From assembly GCF_004216715.1 (NCBI RefSeq), contig NZ_SGXG01000001.1, positions 4,448,501 through 4,512,500 on the forward strand: a DNA stretch of 64,000 nt, read 5' to 3'. The DNA is from Cecembia calidifontis. Lineage in GTDB: Bacteria; Bacteroidota; Bacteroidia; Cytophagales; Cyclobacteriaceae. The stretch's first letter is position 1. The number at the start of each line of letters is the position of its first letter. The notes beneath the pieces are model-generated. The model did no database searches. It had not been told where the DNA came from and saw only the letters and a list, made by a program, of their open reading frames with translations. Shown one piece after another: positions 44,950 to 54,971 of this stretch. The translations under genes were made by a program, and so were the position numbers.

Positions 44950-45471
44950 ATGCTTAAAACACAGTTGAGTACTATTCTTTTCGTCCTGCTTTTATCCTTC
45001 ACTGCGAAGGGGCAAATTGAATCCAATATCATTAATGCTGCACATGCCTACGCCAGGGCACAAATCAACTCAGATGTAGAGGCTATACTTAATTTTACCC
45101 ATCCTGGATTGATCGAACAGGCAGGCGGCAGAGAGGAAATGAAAAAAACCTGGCAAAAAATTTATGACAACCAGCAAAGTAAGGGAATAAGACTGCAGGA
45201 ATTCAGAGTAAAAGAACCCATACAGCATACCCGATCCAGTGGTGAAATCCACGCACTTGTTCCGGTAGTAACTACCAGTAAAGTCCCCGGTGGGCAACTT
45301 ATCACGGAAACCAACCTCATCGCCGTTTCGGAAGAGGGAAATGATCGCTGGTATTTTTTAGAAACCACGTCCATAGATGAAAGGAATGTAACCAAAGTAT
45401 TGGAAAAATGGGACGGAAGCCTGATCCTTCCTTTCAAAAAAGCACCTGTCTTCAAGGAAGACAAAAAATAA
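44950..45471 (+). CDS. small exported NTF2/SnoaL-like protein
   Basis: A 173-residue protein with a signal peptide (LLSFTAKGQ, cleavage near residue 23). The mature part, starting IINAAHAYARAQINSDVEAILNF, looks like an NTF2-like cone: an N-terminal helix pair followed by curved strands (IHALVPVVTTSK, NRWYFLETT-like end). No catalytic residues can be assigned. It is probably transcribed alone. Confidence 0.65.
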   Translation: MLKTQLSTILFVLLLSFTAKGQIESNIINAAHAYARAQINSDVEAILNFTHPGLIEQAGGREEMKKTWQKIYDNQQSKGIRLQEFRVKEPIQHTRSSGEIHALVPVVTTSKVPGGQLITETNLIAVSEEGNDRWYFLETTSIDERNVTKVLEKWDGSLILPFKKAPVFKEDKK

Positions 45472-45475
45472 AAAA

Positions 45476-45495
45476 CCCTTCCAAATTCGGAAGGG
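45476..45495 (-). terminator. hairpin between the NTF2-like and SDR genes
   Basis: CCCTTCC/GGAAGGG with a 6-nt loop. On the minus strand it runs into a T-rich tract (A-rich on plus, 45461-45475), so it fits as the SDR terminator. On the plus strand no T tract follows. Confidence 0.6.
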
Positions 45496-45540
45496 CATCA
45501 ATCATTAAAGATTCCTGATTTTCCATTTTGCTTTGAGATA

Positions 45541-45576
45541 GCCCCAAACTACTTTGGGGCTCATTGCTTTTTTCCC
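45541..45576 (+). terminator. second hairpin, plus-strand terminator candidate
   Basis: GCCCCAAA/TTTGGGGC with a 4-nt loop (45541-45560), followed after a few bases by T7. It would end transcripts of the NTF2-like gene and abuts the SDR stop codon. Confidence 0.5.
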
Positions 45577-46433
45577 CTGGAAGCCTCCATCATATCCCAC
45601 AACTCCTGAGGAATCATTTCCAAATTATTGAATTCTCCAGCTCCCATGAGCCATTCACCTCCATCAATGGTAATCACTTCCCCATTGATATAAGCAGAAA
45701 AATCAGATACCAAATAAGCCGCTAGATTTGCAAGCTCCTGATGCTCCCCTACCCGCCCTACAGGCACTTTTTTGGCTGGATCGAATTTCTTGACCAAATC
45801 CCCCGGAAGTAACCTGCTCCAAGCACCCTCAGTAGGGAATGGCCCGGGAGCAATGGCATTGCTGCGGATTTTATATTTGGCCCATTCCACGGCCAAAGAC
45901 CGGGTCATGGCCAACACACCGGCCTTGGCTGCTGCACTGGGAACGACATAACCCGATCCTGTCCAGGCATAGGTTGTCACAATATTCAAAAAGGTCCCGG
46001 CCTGTTTTTCCTTGATCCAGTGCTTACCCGCAGTCAAGGTTACATTTGAAGTACCTTTCAGAACAATATCTAATACCGTATTGAAAGCATTGGTGGATAG
46101 CCTTTCGGTTGGGCTGATAAAATTACCGGCGGCATTGTTCAATACCACATCTACCCTTCCATAATGGGCTATGGCATCAGTCCACATTTTTTCGACCTGT
46201 TCAATCTCCCTTACATCACAGGCCAATGCCAAGACATTCCCGCCAGTTTCCTTTTCCATTTCTTTGGCTGTTTCCTGAAGCACCTCCAATTTTCTGCTGG
46301 TGATGACAAGGTTGGCTCCCAATTTCAAAAAATACAGCCCCATGGATTTCCCCAAACCAGTTCCTCCACCTGTAACTAATATAGTTTTACCTCTCAAAGC
46401 ACCTTCTTTGAGCATTCCTTCTGTGTAATTCAT
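45561..46433 (-). CDS. SDR oxidoreductase, 2,4-dienoyl-CoA reductase-like
   Basis: A 290-residue short-chain dehydrogenase. The cofactor motif is VTGGGTGLGKSMG, then LNNAAGNF and IAPGPFPTEGAWSRL. The usual YxxxK is replaced by SGYVVPSAAAKAGV, the arrangement of DECR-type 2,4-dienoyl-CoA reductases, which act in beta-oxidation of unsaturated fatty acids with NADPH. ATG 46433 is used; an alternative Met is at residue 7. Confidence 0.85.
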   Translation of the reverse strand: MNYTEGMLKEGALRGKTILVTGGGTGLGKSMGLYFLKLGANLVITSRKLEVLQETAKEMEKETGGNVLALACDVREIEQVEKMWTDAIAHYGRVDVVLNNAAGNFISPTERLSTNAFNTVLDIVLKGTSNVTLTAGKHWIKEKQAGTFLNIVTTYAWTGSGYVVPSAAAKAGVLAMTRSLAVEWAKYKIRSNAIAPGPFPTEGAWSRLLPGDLVKKFDPAKKVPVGRVGEHQELANLAAYLVSDFSAYINGEVITIDGGEWLMGAGEFNNLEMIPQELWDMMEASRGKKQ

Positions 46434-46560
46434 ATCATTTGGATTTATTGACCGTTGAATATAGGTAATCCCAAAACCAAAAAAAAGGTTGGAACGGGCA
46501 ATTTGGCATCATTTTAAATGTCAATGAAAGAAAGTAGATTTACATCCTCATTATTTGGCT

Positions 46561-47376
46561 ATGTTACAGAGATTCTTATTTCTTGCACTGGGTATTTTAG
46601 TTCTCGTTAGTTGTAATACGGACATAGATAAAAACATCACCACAGATTTACAGGTTGAAGGAAAAGAGATCTTCCATATCAATTTGGGTTTGGAGGACGC
46701 CTATTATTTCGCTTTTCAGTCATTGGATTTTTACAGAACAGTCATTCCCGACTCCTTACCCAGCTGTCCCACCGTCACCATCAATGAGGCGGAAAGAAAA
46801 GTAACCCTAACCTTTGATAAATCCGCCAATTGCACTTCGGGCAAAAAACTACAAAGGTCTGGAAAAATCCATTTGCAATACCTGAATGCAAATGCCCTGG
46901 AATCCATTACCCGATTGGAATATGAAGATTATGAGGTCAGAAAAATCAAAATAGAAGGGCGAAGGGATTTTAAACAAGTCAGAAGTTTGACCAACCCCAA
47001 TAGGAGAACTGAAGAGTTTGAAGACCTCTTATTCATCGATGAGTTTGAATCTTCTAGCAGGCTCAGGGGCAACTATGAATTTCAATTGACCTTTCTGAAC
47101 GGAAGGCTCTCAGGCTTTGAAAGCTTTGGCAGTCTGGAAGGAAGGAACATCACAGGAAGGCCGATCACCATGGACCCATTGGCGAATAAAAGGTATTTGG
47201 TGGAATGTATTAGTGGAGGAATGGTAATGCCAATTCAAGGAAGTGAAAGGTGGCAGATTTTCAGAAATGCCACATCTTCCACTAACCATACCCTGCTTTA
47301 TGAAAATGAGTCCGGCTGTGAAATCAAGGCCAGAGTAAACCTTTTTGATGGCAGGGTCCTGATATTTGAACTATAA
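46561..47376 (+). CDS. hypothetical lipoprotein
   Basis: A 271-residue protein with a lipoprotein signal (FLFLALGILVLVSC, lipobox Cys near residue 18). The mature part is beta-rich with two further Cys pairs (LPSCPTV and SANCTSG; VECISGG and ESGCEIK) that may form disulphides. No family is recognised. ATG 46561 is preferred to TTG 46555 just upstream. It precedes pepA by 19 nt and may share its transcript. Confidence 0.7.
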   Translation: MLQRFLFLALGILVLVSCNTDIDKNITTDLQVEGKEIFHINLGLEDAYYFAFQSLDFYRTVIPDSLPSCPTVTINEAERKVTLTFDKSANCTSGKKLQRSGKIHLQYLNANALESITRLEYEDYEVRKIKIEGRRDFKQVRSLTNPNRRTEEFEDLLFIDEFESSSRLRGNYEFQLTFLNGRLSGFESFGSLEGRNITGRPITMDPLANKRYLVECISGGMVMPIQGSERWQIFRNATSSTNHTLLYENESGCEIKARVNLFDGRVLIFEL

Positions 47377-47395
47377 ATAAAAAATCTTTTAATTT

Positions 47396-48826
47396 ATGAA
47401 AACCCAACAACTTGTAGACCTGAGTTCTTTTAAAGGAACCATCATATTGCCCTTTTTTGAAAATGAAAACGCCATACAATCTAGATCAGAGTTCCAAAAT
47501 ATCCAGGTATCCAAGACTATTTTTAGTGGGAAAAAAGATTCCCAATACCTTGTAGCTGACTCAGAAAATGGAAATATTTTCATTTTTCTTGGCTTAGGAA
47601 AAAATCCCACATACAAAGAAATTAAGACTGCATTCCGAAGATTGACAGCCAAACAAGCTGACTTTTTCAAGGAAAACGTACTGCTGCATATTGCCGAGGA
47701 CATGGATGAGCAGATGCTCGAAGCTGCAGTTTCAGGATTGCTCCTTGGCACCTATAGATTGGGCCATTACAAAAGTTCATCTGACAAGAAAGTAGATTGG
47801 GCGAAGGTTACACTGTCCATTTTCACCAACCTTACCAATGCTGAAAAAATCATCGCAAAGGCACAAAAAATTGCGGGAGCTCAATTGGAAACCTTCCATT
47901 TGGTGGATTTGCCTCCCAATAAAATCACACCAATATTTCTTGCCGAATGGGCTGAAAATGCCGGGAAGCAATATGGCTTTAAAACCAAGGTTTTTGACAG
48001 GAAAAAAGCCGAAAAAGAAAACCTGCATGCTTTTCTGGCAGTAGGTCAGGGAAGCCAGAGAGAGCCCCAGTTTATCATCATGGAATATAGGCCCAAGCAG
48101 GCCAAAACACATGTTGGCCTAGTGGGTAAAGGAGTAACTTTTGACACCGGGGGGCTCAACATCAAAACGCAGGGAATGGTGCACATGAAATGCGATATGG
48201 GCGGGGCTGCCACTGTTCTTGGCGCCATGCAGCTGATCGCAGACCTCGAAATGCCTGTACAGGTTACGGCCATCGTTCCCTGTGTGGAAAATGCCATAGA
48301 CAATCAGGCTTATTTACCTTCAGGTGTCATAAATAGCTACAGTGGTAAGACCATTGAGGTGATAGACACAGATGCAGAAGGAAGACTGATTTTGGCTGAT
48401 GCCCTCACTTACCTGGTCAAAAATTACCAAACCGATACCCTCATTGATTTTGCTACCCTTACCGGCAGCGCGGTAGGAACTTTTGGTTACGAATGTGCGG
48501 CACTGTTTTCAAAAAATGAAACCCTTCTAAAACAGATTCAGGAAAGCGGTGAAAAAGTTGGGGAGCGGGTTTGGCCACTTCCCATGTGGGATGTGTACCA
48601 ATCGGAAATGGACAGCGAAATTGCCGATATCAAAAATTACCATGGCAAGCCTCATGCGGGTGCCATCACAGCAGCGAAATTTTTGGAATTTTTCACCGAA
48701 AACCATCCTTCCTGGGCCCATATCGATATTGCGGGAACTGCCTTTGGGGATTCGGAATTTGCAAAAACCAAGCATGCTACTGCCTTTGGTGTACATTTAT
48801 TGCTTAAATTCATGGAAAATCTTTAA
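47396..48826 (+). CDS. pepA: leucyl aminopeptidase (M17)
   Basis: A 476-residue cytosolic metallo-aminopeptidase. The catalytic C-terminal half has GLVGKGVTFDTGGLNIK (metal-binding Lys and Asp), MKCDMGGAA, and IDTDAEGRLILADAL, the M17 signature with metal-binding Asp and Glu and the catalytic Arg. The N-terminal half is a macro-domain-like region. It removes N-terminal residues, preferably Leu, from peptides. The ATP-grasp gene follows after 3 nt. Confidence 0.94.
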   Translation: MKTQQLVDLSSFKGTIILPFFENENAIQSRSEFQNIQVSKTIFSGKKDSQYLVADSENGNIFIFLGLGKNPTYKEIKTAFRRLTAKQADFFKENVLLHIAEDMDEQMLEAAVSGLLLGTYRLGHYKSSSDKKVDWAKVTLSIFTNLTNAEKIIAKAQKIAGAQLETFHLVDLPPNKITPIFLAEWAENAGKQYGFKTKVFDRKKAEKENLHAFLAVGQGSQREPQFIIMEYRPKQAKTHVGLVGKGVTFDTGGLNIKTQGMVHMKCDMGGAATVLGAMQLIADLEMPVQVTAIVPCVENAIDNQAYLPSGVINSYSGKTIEVIDTDAEGRLILADALTYLVKNYQTDTLIDFATLTGSAVGTFGYECAALFSKNETLLKQIQESGEKVGERVWPLPMWDVYQSEMDSEIADIKNYHGKPHAGAITAAKFLEFFTENHPSWAHIDIAGTAFGDSEFAKTKHATAFGVHLLLKFMENL

Positions 48827-48829
48827 GCT

Positions 48830-50047
48830 ATGAGCGATTCACATAAGACCTTTTTGTGCATTTCCAATTATTTTAAGGGAAGTGCTTTCCTGATTGCGCT
48901 TAAAAAAGCAGGTAATACCGTTTTTTTGGTCACATCCGAAAAACTCAGAGAGAGCAATTGGCCCCATGAATACCTGGATGAAATTTATTACATGCCGGGT
49001 CAGGACCTGGACTGGGACATGGAAAAATTACTCGCGGGTGTAGCAGGTATTATGAAGCACACCAAAATCGATGCTATTGTAGCATTGGACGATTATGACG
49101 TGGAAAAAGCTACTTTTCTAAGAGAACACCTCAGGATTCCAGGAATGGGGCAGACTACGGGCAGGTATTTCAGAGACAAATTGGCCATGCGCATGCGTGC
49201 CCATGAAGCAGGTGTTTTGGTTCCTCCTTTTTCAGCCTTGTTCAATGATGAAGATATCAACCGGTTTGCTGATACGGTTCCTGCCCCCTGGGTATTGAAA
49301 CCCCGTTCTGAAGCCTCTGCCCATGGCATCATCAAAGTACATGACAAAGACAGCCTTTGGCAAAACATTCATGAATTGGGGGACAACAGGATCAGGTACC
49401 TCGTGGAGCAATTCAAACCGGGCGATGTATACCATGCCGACAGCTTAAACCTGGATGGAAAGACCCTTTTTTGTACAGTTTCCCGATACTTAGCTACCCC
49501 CATGGAAATCTCACAGGGGGGTGGTATTTTCCGAAGCGCCAATATTCCATATGGTTCAGAAGATGACAAAGCCATCCAAGAAGCCAATAAAAAAGTAATG
49601 AAAGCCTTCGGAATGAAAAATGGAGCTGCCCATACCGAATTCATCAAAGGCAAAGAAGATGGGAAAGTTTATTTTTTGGAAACCTCATCACGGGTAGGCG
49701 GGGCTCATCTGGCGGAAATGGTCGAAGGAGCCACTGGCATCAACCTTTGGGCCGAGTGGGCCAATATTGAAGATGCAATCTCAAAAGGCAAATCTTACAA
49801 ACTGCCAAAAGTATCCAAAGGCTATGCCGGCATAGTGCTTACCCTCTCTAAATACGAACACCCTGACCTCTCTTCATTTGATGATCCTGAAGTGTGTTTC
49901 CGTGTACCTTTGGAATACCACGCCGGTCTGATTGTCAAATCCAAAAGCAAAGAAAAGGTAATGGAACTTCTGGATGATTATGCCGCAAGGTTAAGTGATG
50001 GTTTTTCTACTGTTGCAGAACAGGAAAAAGTCAAGAAATTTCATTGA
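48830..50047 (+). CDS. ATP-grasp ligase-like protein
   Basis: A 405-residue protein with an ATP-grasp fold: N-terminal Rossmann-like domain, then APWVLKPRSEASAHGIIKV (ATP-binding lysine and loop), RYLVEQFKPGDVYHADSLN, and the metal-binding end FLETSSRVGGAHLAEMVEGATGINL. Such enzymes join a carboxylate to an amine or thiol using ATP; carbamoyl-phosphate-synthase-like family members make dipeptides or modify amino acids. The substrate is unknown. Its closeness to pepA (3 nt) suggests a linked role in small-peptide metabolism, which is inference. Confidence 0.85.
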   Translation: MSDSHKTFLCISNYFKGSAFLIALKKAGNTVFLVTSEKLRESNWPHEYLDEIYYMPGQDLDWDMEKLLAGVAGIMKHTKIDAIVALDDYDVEKATFLREHLRIPGMGQTTGRYFRDKLAMRMRAHEAGVLVPPFSALFNDEDINRFADTVPAPWVLKPRSEASAHGIIKVHDKDSLWQNIHELGDNRIRYLVEQFKPGDVYHADSLNLDGKTLFCTVSRYLATPMEISQGGGIFRSANIPYGSEDDKAIQEANKKVMKAFGMKNGAAHTEFIKGKEDGKVYFLETSSRVGGAHLAEMVEGATGINLWAEWANIEDAISKGKSYKLPKVSKGYAGIVLTLSKYEHPDLSSFDDPEVCFRVPLEYHAGLIVKSKSKEKVMELLDDYAARLSDGFSTVAEQEKVKKFH

Positions 50048-50171
50048 AATGGATCAGAAAGGGATGTTTATTCATCCCTTATTTGTTTTTACCCCTGATA
50101 TTTACCGTTCGCAAATTTTAGGTTTTTCAAGAGGATTTAATGGATAGTTTTACCATGAATCCAGTTAAAAA

Positions 50172-51032
50172 ATGAGAAAAATATTACTTTCAATCCTTCT
50201 AATTGGCTTGACCTTTCAGTCCATAGCACAAGTAGATACCCTGGAAGTTCTCAGCAGTGCCATGCAAAAAACGATTAAAGCTGCCATTGTTAAACCTTCC
50301 ACTTATTCCTCTTCCCAAAATCAGCAATTCCCCACAGTTTATTTGCTCCATGGAGGTTCCGGTAGCTTTTCCGACTGGCACCGGAAAGTGACCCAGGAAA
50401 ATCTATTAATCGATCTTGCCAACCAATACCAGGTATTGATCATCACTCCTGGGGTGGGCCCTTCCTCTTACTATTATGACAGCCCAACGATGGATACAGT
50501 AAAGTATGAGACCTATTTTATCCAAGAGCTTATTCCTTTTATTGACCAAAACTACAGGACCATCAACAAAAGGGAAGCCAGGGCCATTACTGGCCTTTCT
50601 ATGGGAGGGCATGGGGCCATGATGCTCAGTGCTAAAAATCCAGAACTCTTCATTGCTGCCGGAAGCATGAGCGGGGTAATGAATATTGATACGGATTTAT
50701 GGATACATAGCCCGGAATTTAAACAAAGCAGAAAAGAAATGCAGAAAGCCATGTTGGGCGATATACAATATAAAGCTCCTTTCAGTGAATATACCGCAGT
50801 AGGCTTGGTGGACAGGATGAAAGAAAATGGGATTGCACTTTTGATTGATTGCGGGGTGGATGATTTTCTGATCAATACCAATAGGCAAATCCACCAACTC
50901 TTACTGGAAAATAGCACGCCCCATGAATACACCGAAAGACCTGGAGCCCATACCTGGGAATATTGGACAGAGGCTTTGCCTTTCCACATGCTGTTTATTG
51001 ATAAAGTATTCAAAAAGCATGGAACCAAGTGA
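50172..51032 (+). CDS. exported esterase D-family alpha/beta hydrolase
   Basis: A 286-residue hydrolase of the PF00756 esterase family with an N-terminal signal peptide (LSILLIGLTFQSIAQ). VYLLHGGSG forms the oxyanion region, ITGLSMGGHGAM contains the nucleophile Ser, DCGVDDFL the acid and the late PGAHTWEYW the catalytic His. It should cleave ester bonds in the periplasm; related proteins include acetyl-esterases and mycolyltransferases. It is followed closely by the acylase gene. Confidence 0.86.
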   Translation: MRKILLSILLIGLTFQSIAQVDTLEVLSSAMQKTIKAAIVKPSTYSSSQNQQFPTVYLLHGGSGSFSDWHRKVTQENLLIDLANQYQVLIITPGVGPSSYYYDSPTMDTVKYETYFIQELIPFIDQNYRTINKREARAITGLSMGGHGAMMLSAKNPELFIAAGSMSGVMNIDTDLWIHSPEFKQSRKEMQKAMLGDIQYKAPFSEYTAVGLVDRMKENGIALLIDCGVDDFLINTNRQIHQLLLENSTPHEYTERPGAHTWEYWTEALPFHMLFIDKVFKKHGTK

Positions 51033-51079
51033 CAGCATTTAATCTCCTTCATTTAGACTTAGCATCATTTAACCCATTT

Positions 51080-53254
51080 ATGACCAAAAAATCCACATTA
51101 TTTTGTTTTTTGATCCTTTTGTGGTCCTTTGCCACAGCCCAAAATGACCTGCAGAGATGGCAAAATAGGGCTAACCAAACCGAAATCATAAGAGACGAAT
51201 GGGGTATTCCCCATATTTATGGAAAAACAGATGCAGATGCAGTTTTTGGCATGATCTACGCCCAATGTGAGGATGATTTCAACCGGGTGGAAGTAAATTA
51301 CATCAACGCCATGGGGAGGATGGCAGAGGTGGAAGGCATCTCACAGCTCTACTCCGATTTCCGCATGAAGCTTTACATTGATGAAGAAATCGTCAAAAAG
51401 GAATACGCAGGCTCCCCTAAATGGCTGAAGGACCTGATGGATGCTTGGGCGGATGGCATCAATTATTTCCTCCACACCCACCCGGAAGTTAAACCCAAGC
51501 TGATCACCAAATTTGAACCCTGGATGGCCCTGACCTTCAGTGAGGGGAGTATCGGAGGTGACATTGAAACCATTTCGGTCAACCAGCTCAAAGCATTTTA
51601 TGACAAGGATTTCCATGCCAATCTGGTGCTACAGGAAAGAGATTGGATGGAAGAACCCAGAGGCTCTAATGGTTTTGCCATTTCCCCGAAACTGAGCAAA
51701 TCGGGGAATGCCCTTTTGCTGATCAATCCCCACACATCCTTCTATTTCAGGCCTGAAGTGCATATGGTCAGTGAAGAAGGACTGAATGCCTATGGTGCTG
51801 TGACCTGGGGACAGTTTTTTATCTACCAGGGATTCAATGAATTCAATGGCTGGATGCACACCTCCAGCCGGGCAGATGCCATCGACCATTTTGCCCTGAG
51901 GGTTGAAAAAAAGAACGGAAAATACCATTACCTCTTTGGTGAAGAATGGAAACCTTTAACCGAGAAGAACATCCTTTTGAAATATAAAGAAGGGGATGAA
52001 ATATTGGAAAGGGAAATTACTGCTTATTACAGCCATCATGGCCCTGTCATCAGGGAAGAGGATGGCAAATGGATTGCCATTTCCCTGATGGTAGAGAGGG
52101 TAAAGGCCTTGACCCAATCCTACAGCAGGACAAAAACCAAAAACCATCAGGAGTTCAAAGCCACCATGGAACTGAAAACCAATTCTTCCAACAATACAGT
52201 TTATGCAGACCGTGACGGGAATATTGTGTACTACCATGGCAACTTTATCCCCATTAGGGACCCTCAATTTGATTGGAGAAATGTAGTGGATGGCAGTAAT
52301 CCCGCTACAGACTGGAAAGGGCTCCACGAAGTGGAAGAAATGATCTATATAGAGAATCCTGAAAATGGATGGATACAAAATTGTAATTCCACCCCTTTTA
52401 CGGCAGCAGGCCCTTATAGTCCCAAAAAAGAAGATTATCCTCCTTACATGGCCTGGGACCTTGAAAATGCCAGAGGACTCAATGCTGTAAGGGTACTGAC
52501 AGGTCAAAAGGATTTCACCTTGGAATCTTTGATCGCAACTGCCTACGAACCCACCTTGATGGCCTTTGAACCATTGATCCCGGCCTTGCAGAAGGCTTAT
52601 AATGCCCTGCCGGATAGCCACCCTAAAAAAGAGCGCTTAAAAGAGCCTATGAAGGCGCTTGCCAACTGGGACCTTAAAACGGGAGTAAATTCAGTAGGAA
52701 CGAGCTTGGCTGTCTTATGGGGAGGACAATTAATGGCGGATGCGAGAGATTTGGACAGGCCCTGGGATGTCTACATTTTTGATTTTCTTGCCCAAGAAAC
52801 CACAGACGGGATGAAACTGGAAGCCTTTGAAAAAGCGATCAACAAACTGAATGAGGATTTTGGGACTTGGAACACCCCTTGGGGAGACATCAACCGCTTC
52901 CAGAGGGTCACCAATGAAATCCAGGGGAAATTCTTTGACGAATTGCCCAGTCTGCCCATTGGATACAATTCCTCCCTTTGGGGATCTTTGGCGGCTTATG
53001 GCAGCAGGGCTTACCCCAATACCAAAAAATGGTATGGAAATGTGGGCAACAGTTTTGTGGCCGTAGTGGAGTTTGGGGAAAAAGTCAAAGCGAAGAGTAT
53101 CTTGGCCGGGGGGCAGAGCGGCAATCCATTCTCCCCGCATTTTGTGGACCAGGCAGAAAAATATGCCAAAGGCGAGTTTAAAGACGTTCATTACTACAAG
53201 GAAGAAGTATTGAAAAACGCAAGAGCAAAATATAAACCGGGAGAGAGGAATTGA
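51080..53254 (+). CDS. penicillin acylase family N-terminal nucleophile hydrolase
   Basis: An exported acylase of 724 residues from ATG 51080 (MTKKSTLFCFLILLW, signal cleavage near TAQ). ATG 51080 gives a proper signal peptide; an in-frame GTG at 51029 would put 17 extra residues in front. The precursor has an alpha chain (EIIRDEWGIPHIYGKTDADA), a spacer and then the Ntn nucleophile, Ser196 in EEPRGSNGFAISP, which becomes the N-terminus of the beta chain after self-cleavage. The family hydrolyses amides such as beta-lactams or acyl-homoserine lactones; the substrate cannot be told. It follows the esterase after 47 nt. Confidence 0.88.
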   Translation: MTKKSTLFCFLILLWSFATAQNDLQRWQNRANQTEIIRDEWGIPHIYGKTDADAVFGMIYAQCEDDFNRVEVNYINAMGRMAEVEGISQLYSDFRMKLYIDEEIVKKEYAGSPKWLKDLMDAWADGINYFLHTHPEVKPKLITKFEPWMALTFSEGSIGGDIETISVNQLKAFYDKDFHANLVLQERDWMEEPRGSNGFAISPKLSKSGNALLLINPHTSFYFRPEVHMVSEEGLNAYGAVTWGQFFIYQGFNEFNGWMHTSSRADAIDHFALRVEKKNGKYHYLFGEEWKPLTEKNILLKYKEGDEILEREITAYYSHHGPVIREEDGKWIAISLMVERVKALTQSYSRTKTKNHQEFKATMELKTNSSNNTVYADRDGNIVYYHGNFIPIRDPQFDWRNVVDGSNPATDWKGLHEVEEMIYIENPENGWIQNCNSTPFTAAGPYSPKKEDYPPYMAWDLENARGLNAVRVLTGQKDFTLESLIATAYEPTLMAFEPLIPALQKAYNALPDSHPKKERLKEPMKALANWDLKTGVNSVGTSLAVLWGGQLMADARDLDRPWDVYIFDFLAQETTDGMKLEAFEKAINKLNEDFGTWNTPWGDINRFQRVTNEIQGKFFDELPSLPIGYNSSLWGSLAAYGSRAYPNTKKWYGNVGNSFVAVVEFGEKVKAKSILAGGQSGNPFSPHFVDQAEKYAKGEFKDVHYYKEEVLKNARAKYKPGERN

Positions 53255-53568
53255 TACCTAAAAAATCAACCCCGGATAAAACATTTGATCGTTGATTGAA
53301 AGCTATTTCTTGATATGGGGAGATGGAATGAAATCCCTAAAATCCGCAGGATTTTAGTTTGGAGATTTGAATCTGCTTGTTTGTGTTCATTTTTGGTCTA
53401 GTTCGGGAATTTCTTCCCTTTGATTGAAGAGTGTTCATAGTTTTGAGACAATGGATTTTAGGTTTGAGGATAAAATGGACGGTTTTTTTCCTCAATTTTA
53501 ATGGAAAAGGCATACCTCTTCCCTGTAAATCTTTATTTTTTGAGCTCCTGAGGGGTTTTTATCTGAAT

Positions 53569-54876
53569 TTAGTTCAAAATCGGCTTGTAATCCTTACTCG
53601 TGAACAGTTTGAGCACTTCTCTTCTTCCCGTTCTTATCCACTTGGCTGAAACAGTGATAAATCTGAAGATAAACTTCTTGAGCCTGTCGGTAGGCTTAAG
53701 CCAATCAACTTTTCTGGAATACTCTCCAATGATATAGGTGTAAAAATTGGCATACATAGCCGTCATAAGCATAAAGGAGGTATTCTCTGCAAGGAACGAA
53801 CAGGGCAACTTAGACCAGCCAAAGTCATTGTTGAGTACATCAAACAAGCGTTCGCTTGCACCCCGGGCGTTATAAAACCTTACAACAGCTTCATTGGACG
53901 ATGTATGTTCATTGGTCAGAATAGCCCTGTAAGTAAATGCATCTCCACTAAACACATCTGCCTGCCCGTCTTTACGCCTGATTCTGGTAATGACCAGCCT
54001 GTAAGACCTGTCTTTACCGAAAGGTTTGTAGTCGGATAGGTCAGTAACTTCCATTTCCTGTACACCCAAACGTATTTTCTGCCACTTCTCAGGGGCTATA
54101 CTTCCAAGGATATTATCCAGTTTGGCACATCTGTTTGCCCGTATATAAAAGCTTTCGGTATGTGCTTCCAGTGTGCGGAGAACTTCTTCCTGATAGGATG
54201 CTGAATCGGCTCTGAACCTTCCGATACGGATATTTTCATTGGTAAGCTGCCCAAACATGCGTGTAAGTGTATCAGCCTGCAAATATTTGGCCTGACTGTT
54301 GCCATTTCTGCCCTCTACGTACACAGGAATGGCCTGTGAAAATTCAGGATGTGCTATGGAAGCTACACCTGGCTGATATCCATAGACGTGTTTATATGTC
54401 TTTTTTGAATCGTACTTTTCAGTTGGAATGACGGTGTTGTCATAATCGAGGTCGTAAGCAACACCTGACTTGAGTAATCCGGTCTTACAAGCTGATTTTA
54501 ACAACAAGCTGTTGAGTTTTCCATTGATATTAAATTCATGGCTTACTCCACTGGACGGATTTATAAAGAGTTCTGTATCAACAGCAAGCTCTTTGATACC
54601 TCTCAGAATTGTATCGGCACTGCATACTGAAAATGAAGGGACCTGTTCAAGTGCGTCTCTCAAGTGAACATTGATATCTTCAGTACAGTCGCCACCATTA
54701 AAGAAAATAGCCATATGATTGGCGAAAATGTCACTGTATGAAAACCCTCCCCTTAAGGCTCTAACCCCCAATTGATTATCAATGAGTTCTGGGAGACCAG
54801 AATTTTTGAAAGAGTTAAAAACAAAATTAAAACCTCCGAAAGGTGTGATTTTTTCTGTCGAATTCGTAATTTTCAT
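53569..54876 (-). CDS. IS1380 family transposase, copy 2
   Basis: 435 residues from ATG 54876, identical in predicted sequence to copy 1. The frame can be extended four codons upstream to a TTG at 54888 only because copy 2 lacks the TAG present at that point in copy 1; the ATG shared by both copies is the likely start. DDE residues are as in copy 1, so it is expected to be active. Confidence 0.95.
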   Translation of the reverse strand: MKITNSTEKITPFGGFNFVFNSFKNSGLPELIDNQLGVRALRGGFSYSDIFANHMAIFFNGGDCTEDINVHLRDALEQVPSFSVCSADTILRGIKELAVDTELFINPSSGVSHEFNINGKLNSLLLKSACKTGLLKSGVAYDLDYDNTVIPTEKYDSKKTYKHVYGYQPGVASIAHPEFSQAIPVYVEGRNGNSQAKYLQADTLTRMFGQLTNENIRIGRFRADSASYQEEVLRTLEAHTESFYIRANRCAKLDNILGSIAPEKWQKIRLGVQEMEVTDLSDYKPFGKDRSYRLVITRIRRKDGQADVFSGDAFTYRAILTNEHTSSNEAVVRFYNARGASERLFDVLNNDFGWSKLPCSFLAENTSFMLMTAMYANFYTYIIGEYSRKVDWLKPTDRLKKFIFRFITVSAKWIRTGRREVLKLFTSKDYKPILN

Positions 54877-54915
54877 ACCGCTTATCAAGGATGTGTGGTA
54901 ACACCTAAATAAGTG

Positions 54916-54971
54916 AAAAAAAAACGAGCCGGAAAAGCCTGAATTGAATAAATTCAGCCACTTTTTCGGCT
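54916..54971 (-). terminator. hairpin terminator inside IS copy 2
   Basis: Same bidirectional hairpin as in copy 1, with nine T residues (minus strand) on the transposase side. It separates the transposase from transcripts arriving from the 55-kb side. Confidence 0.7.

Noticed and set aside
51956..52621. 221-codon frame opposite the acylase gene
   Set aside because: It lies inside the conserved acylase beta chain and shows no recognisable protein features.
53569..54888. Longer transposase start at TTG 54888
   Set aside because: Copy 1 has a stop codon at the corresponding place, so the common ATG is the start.
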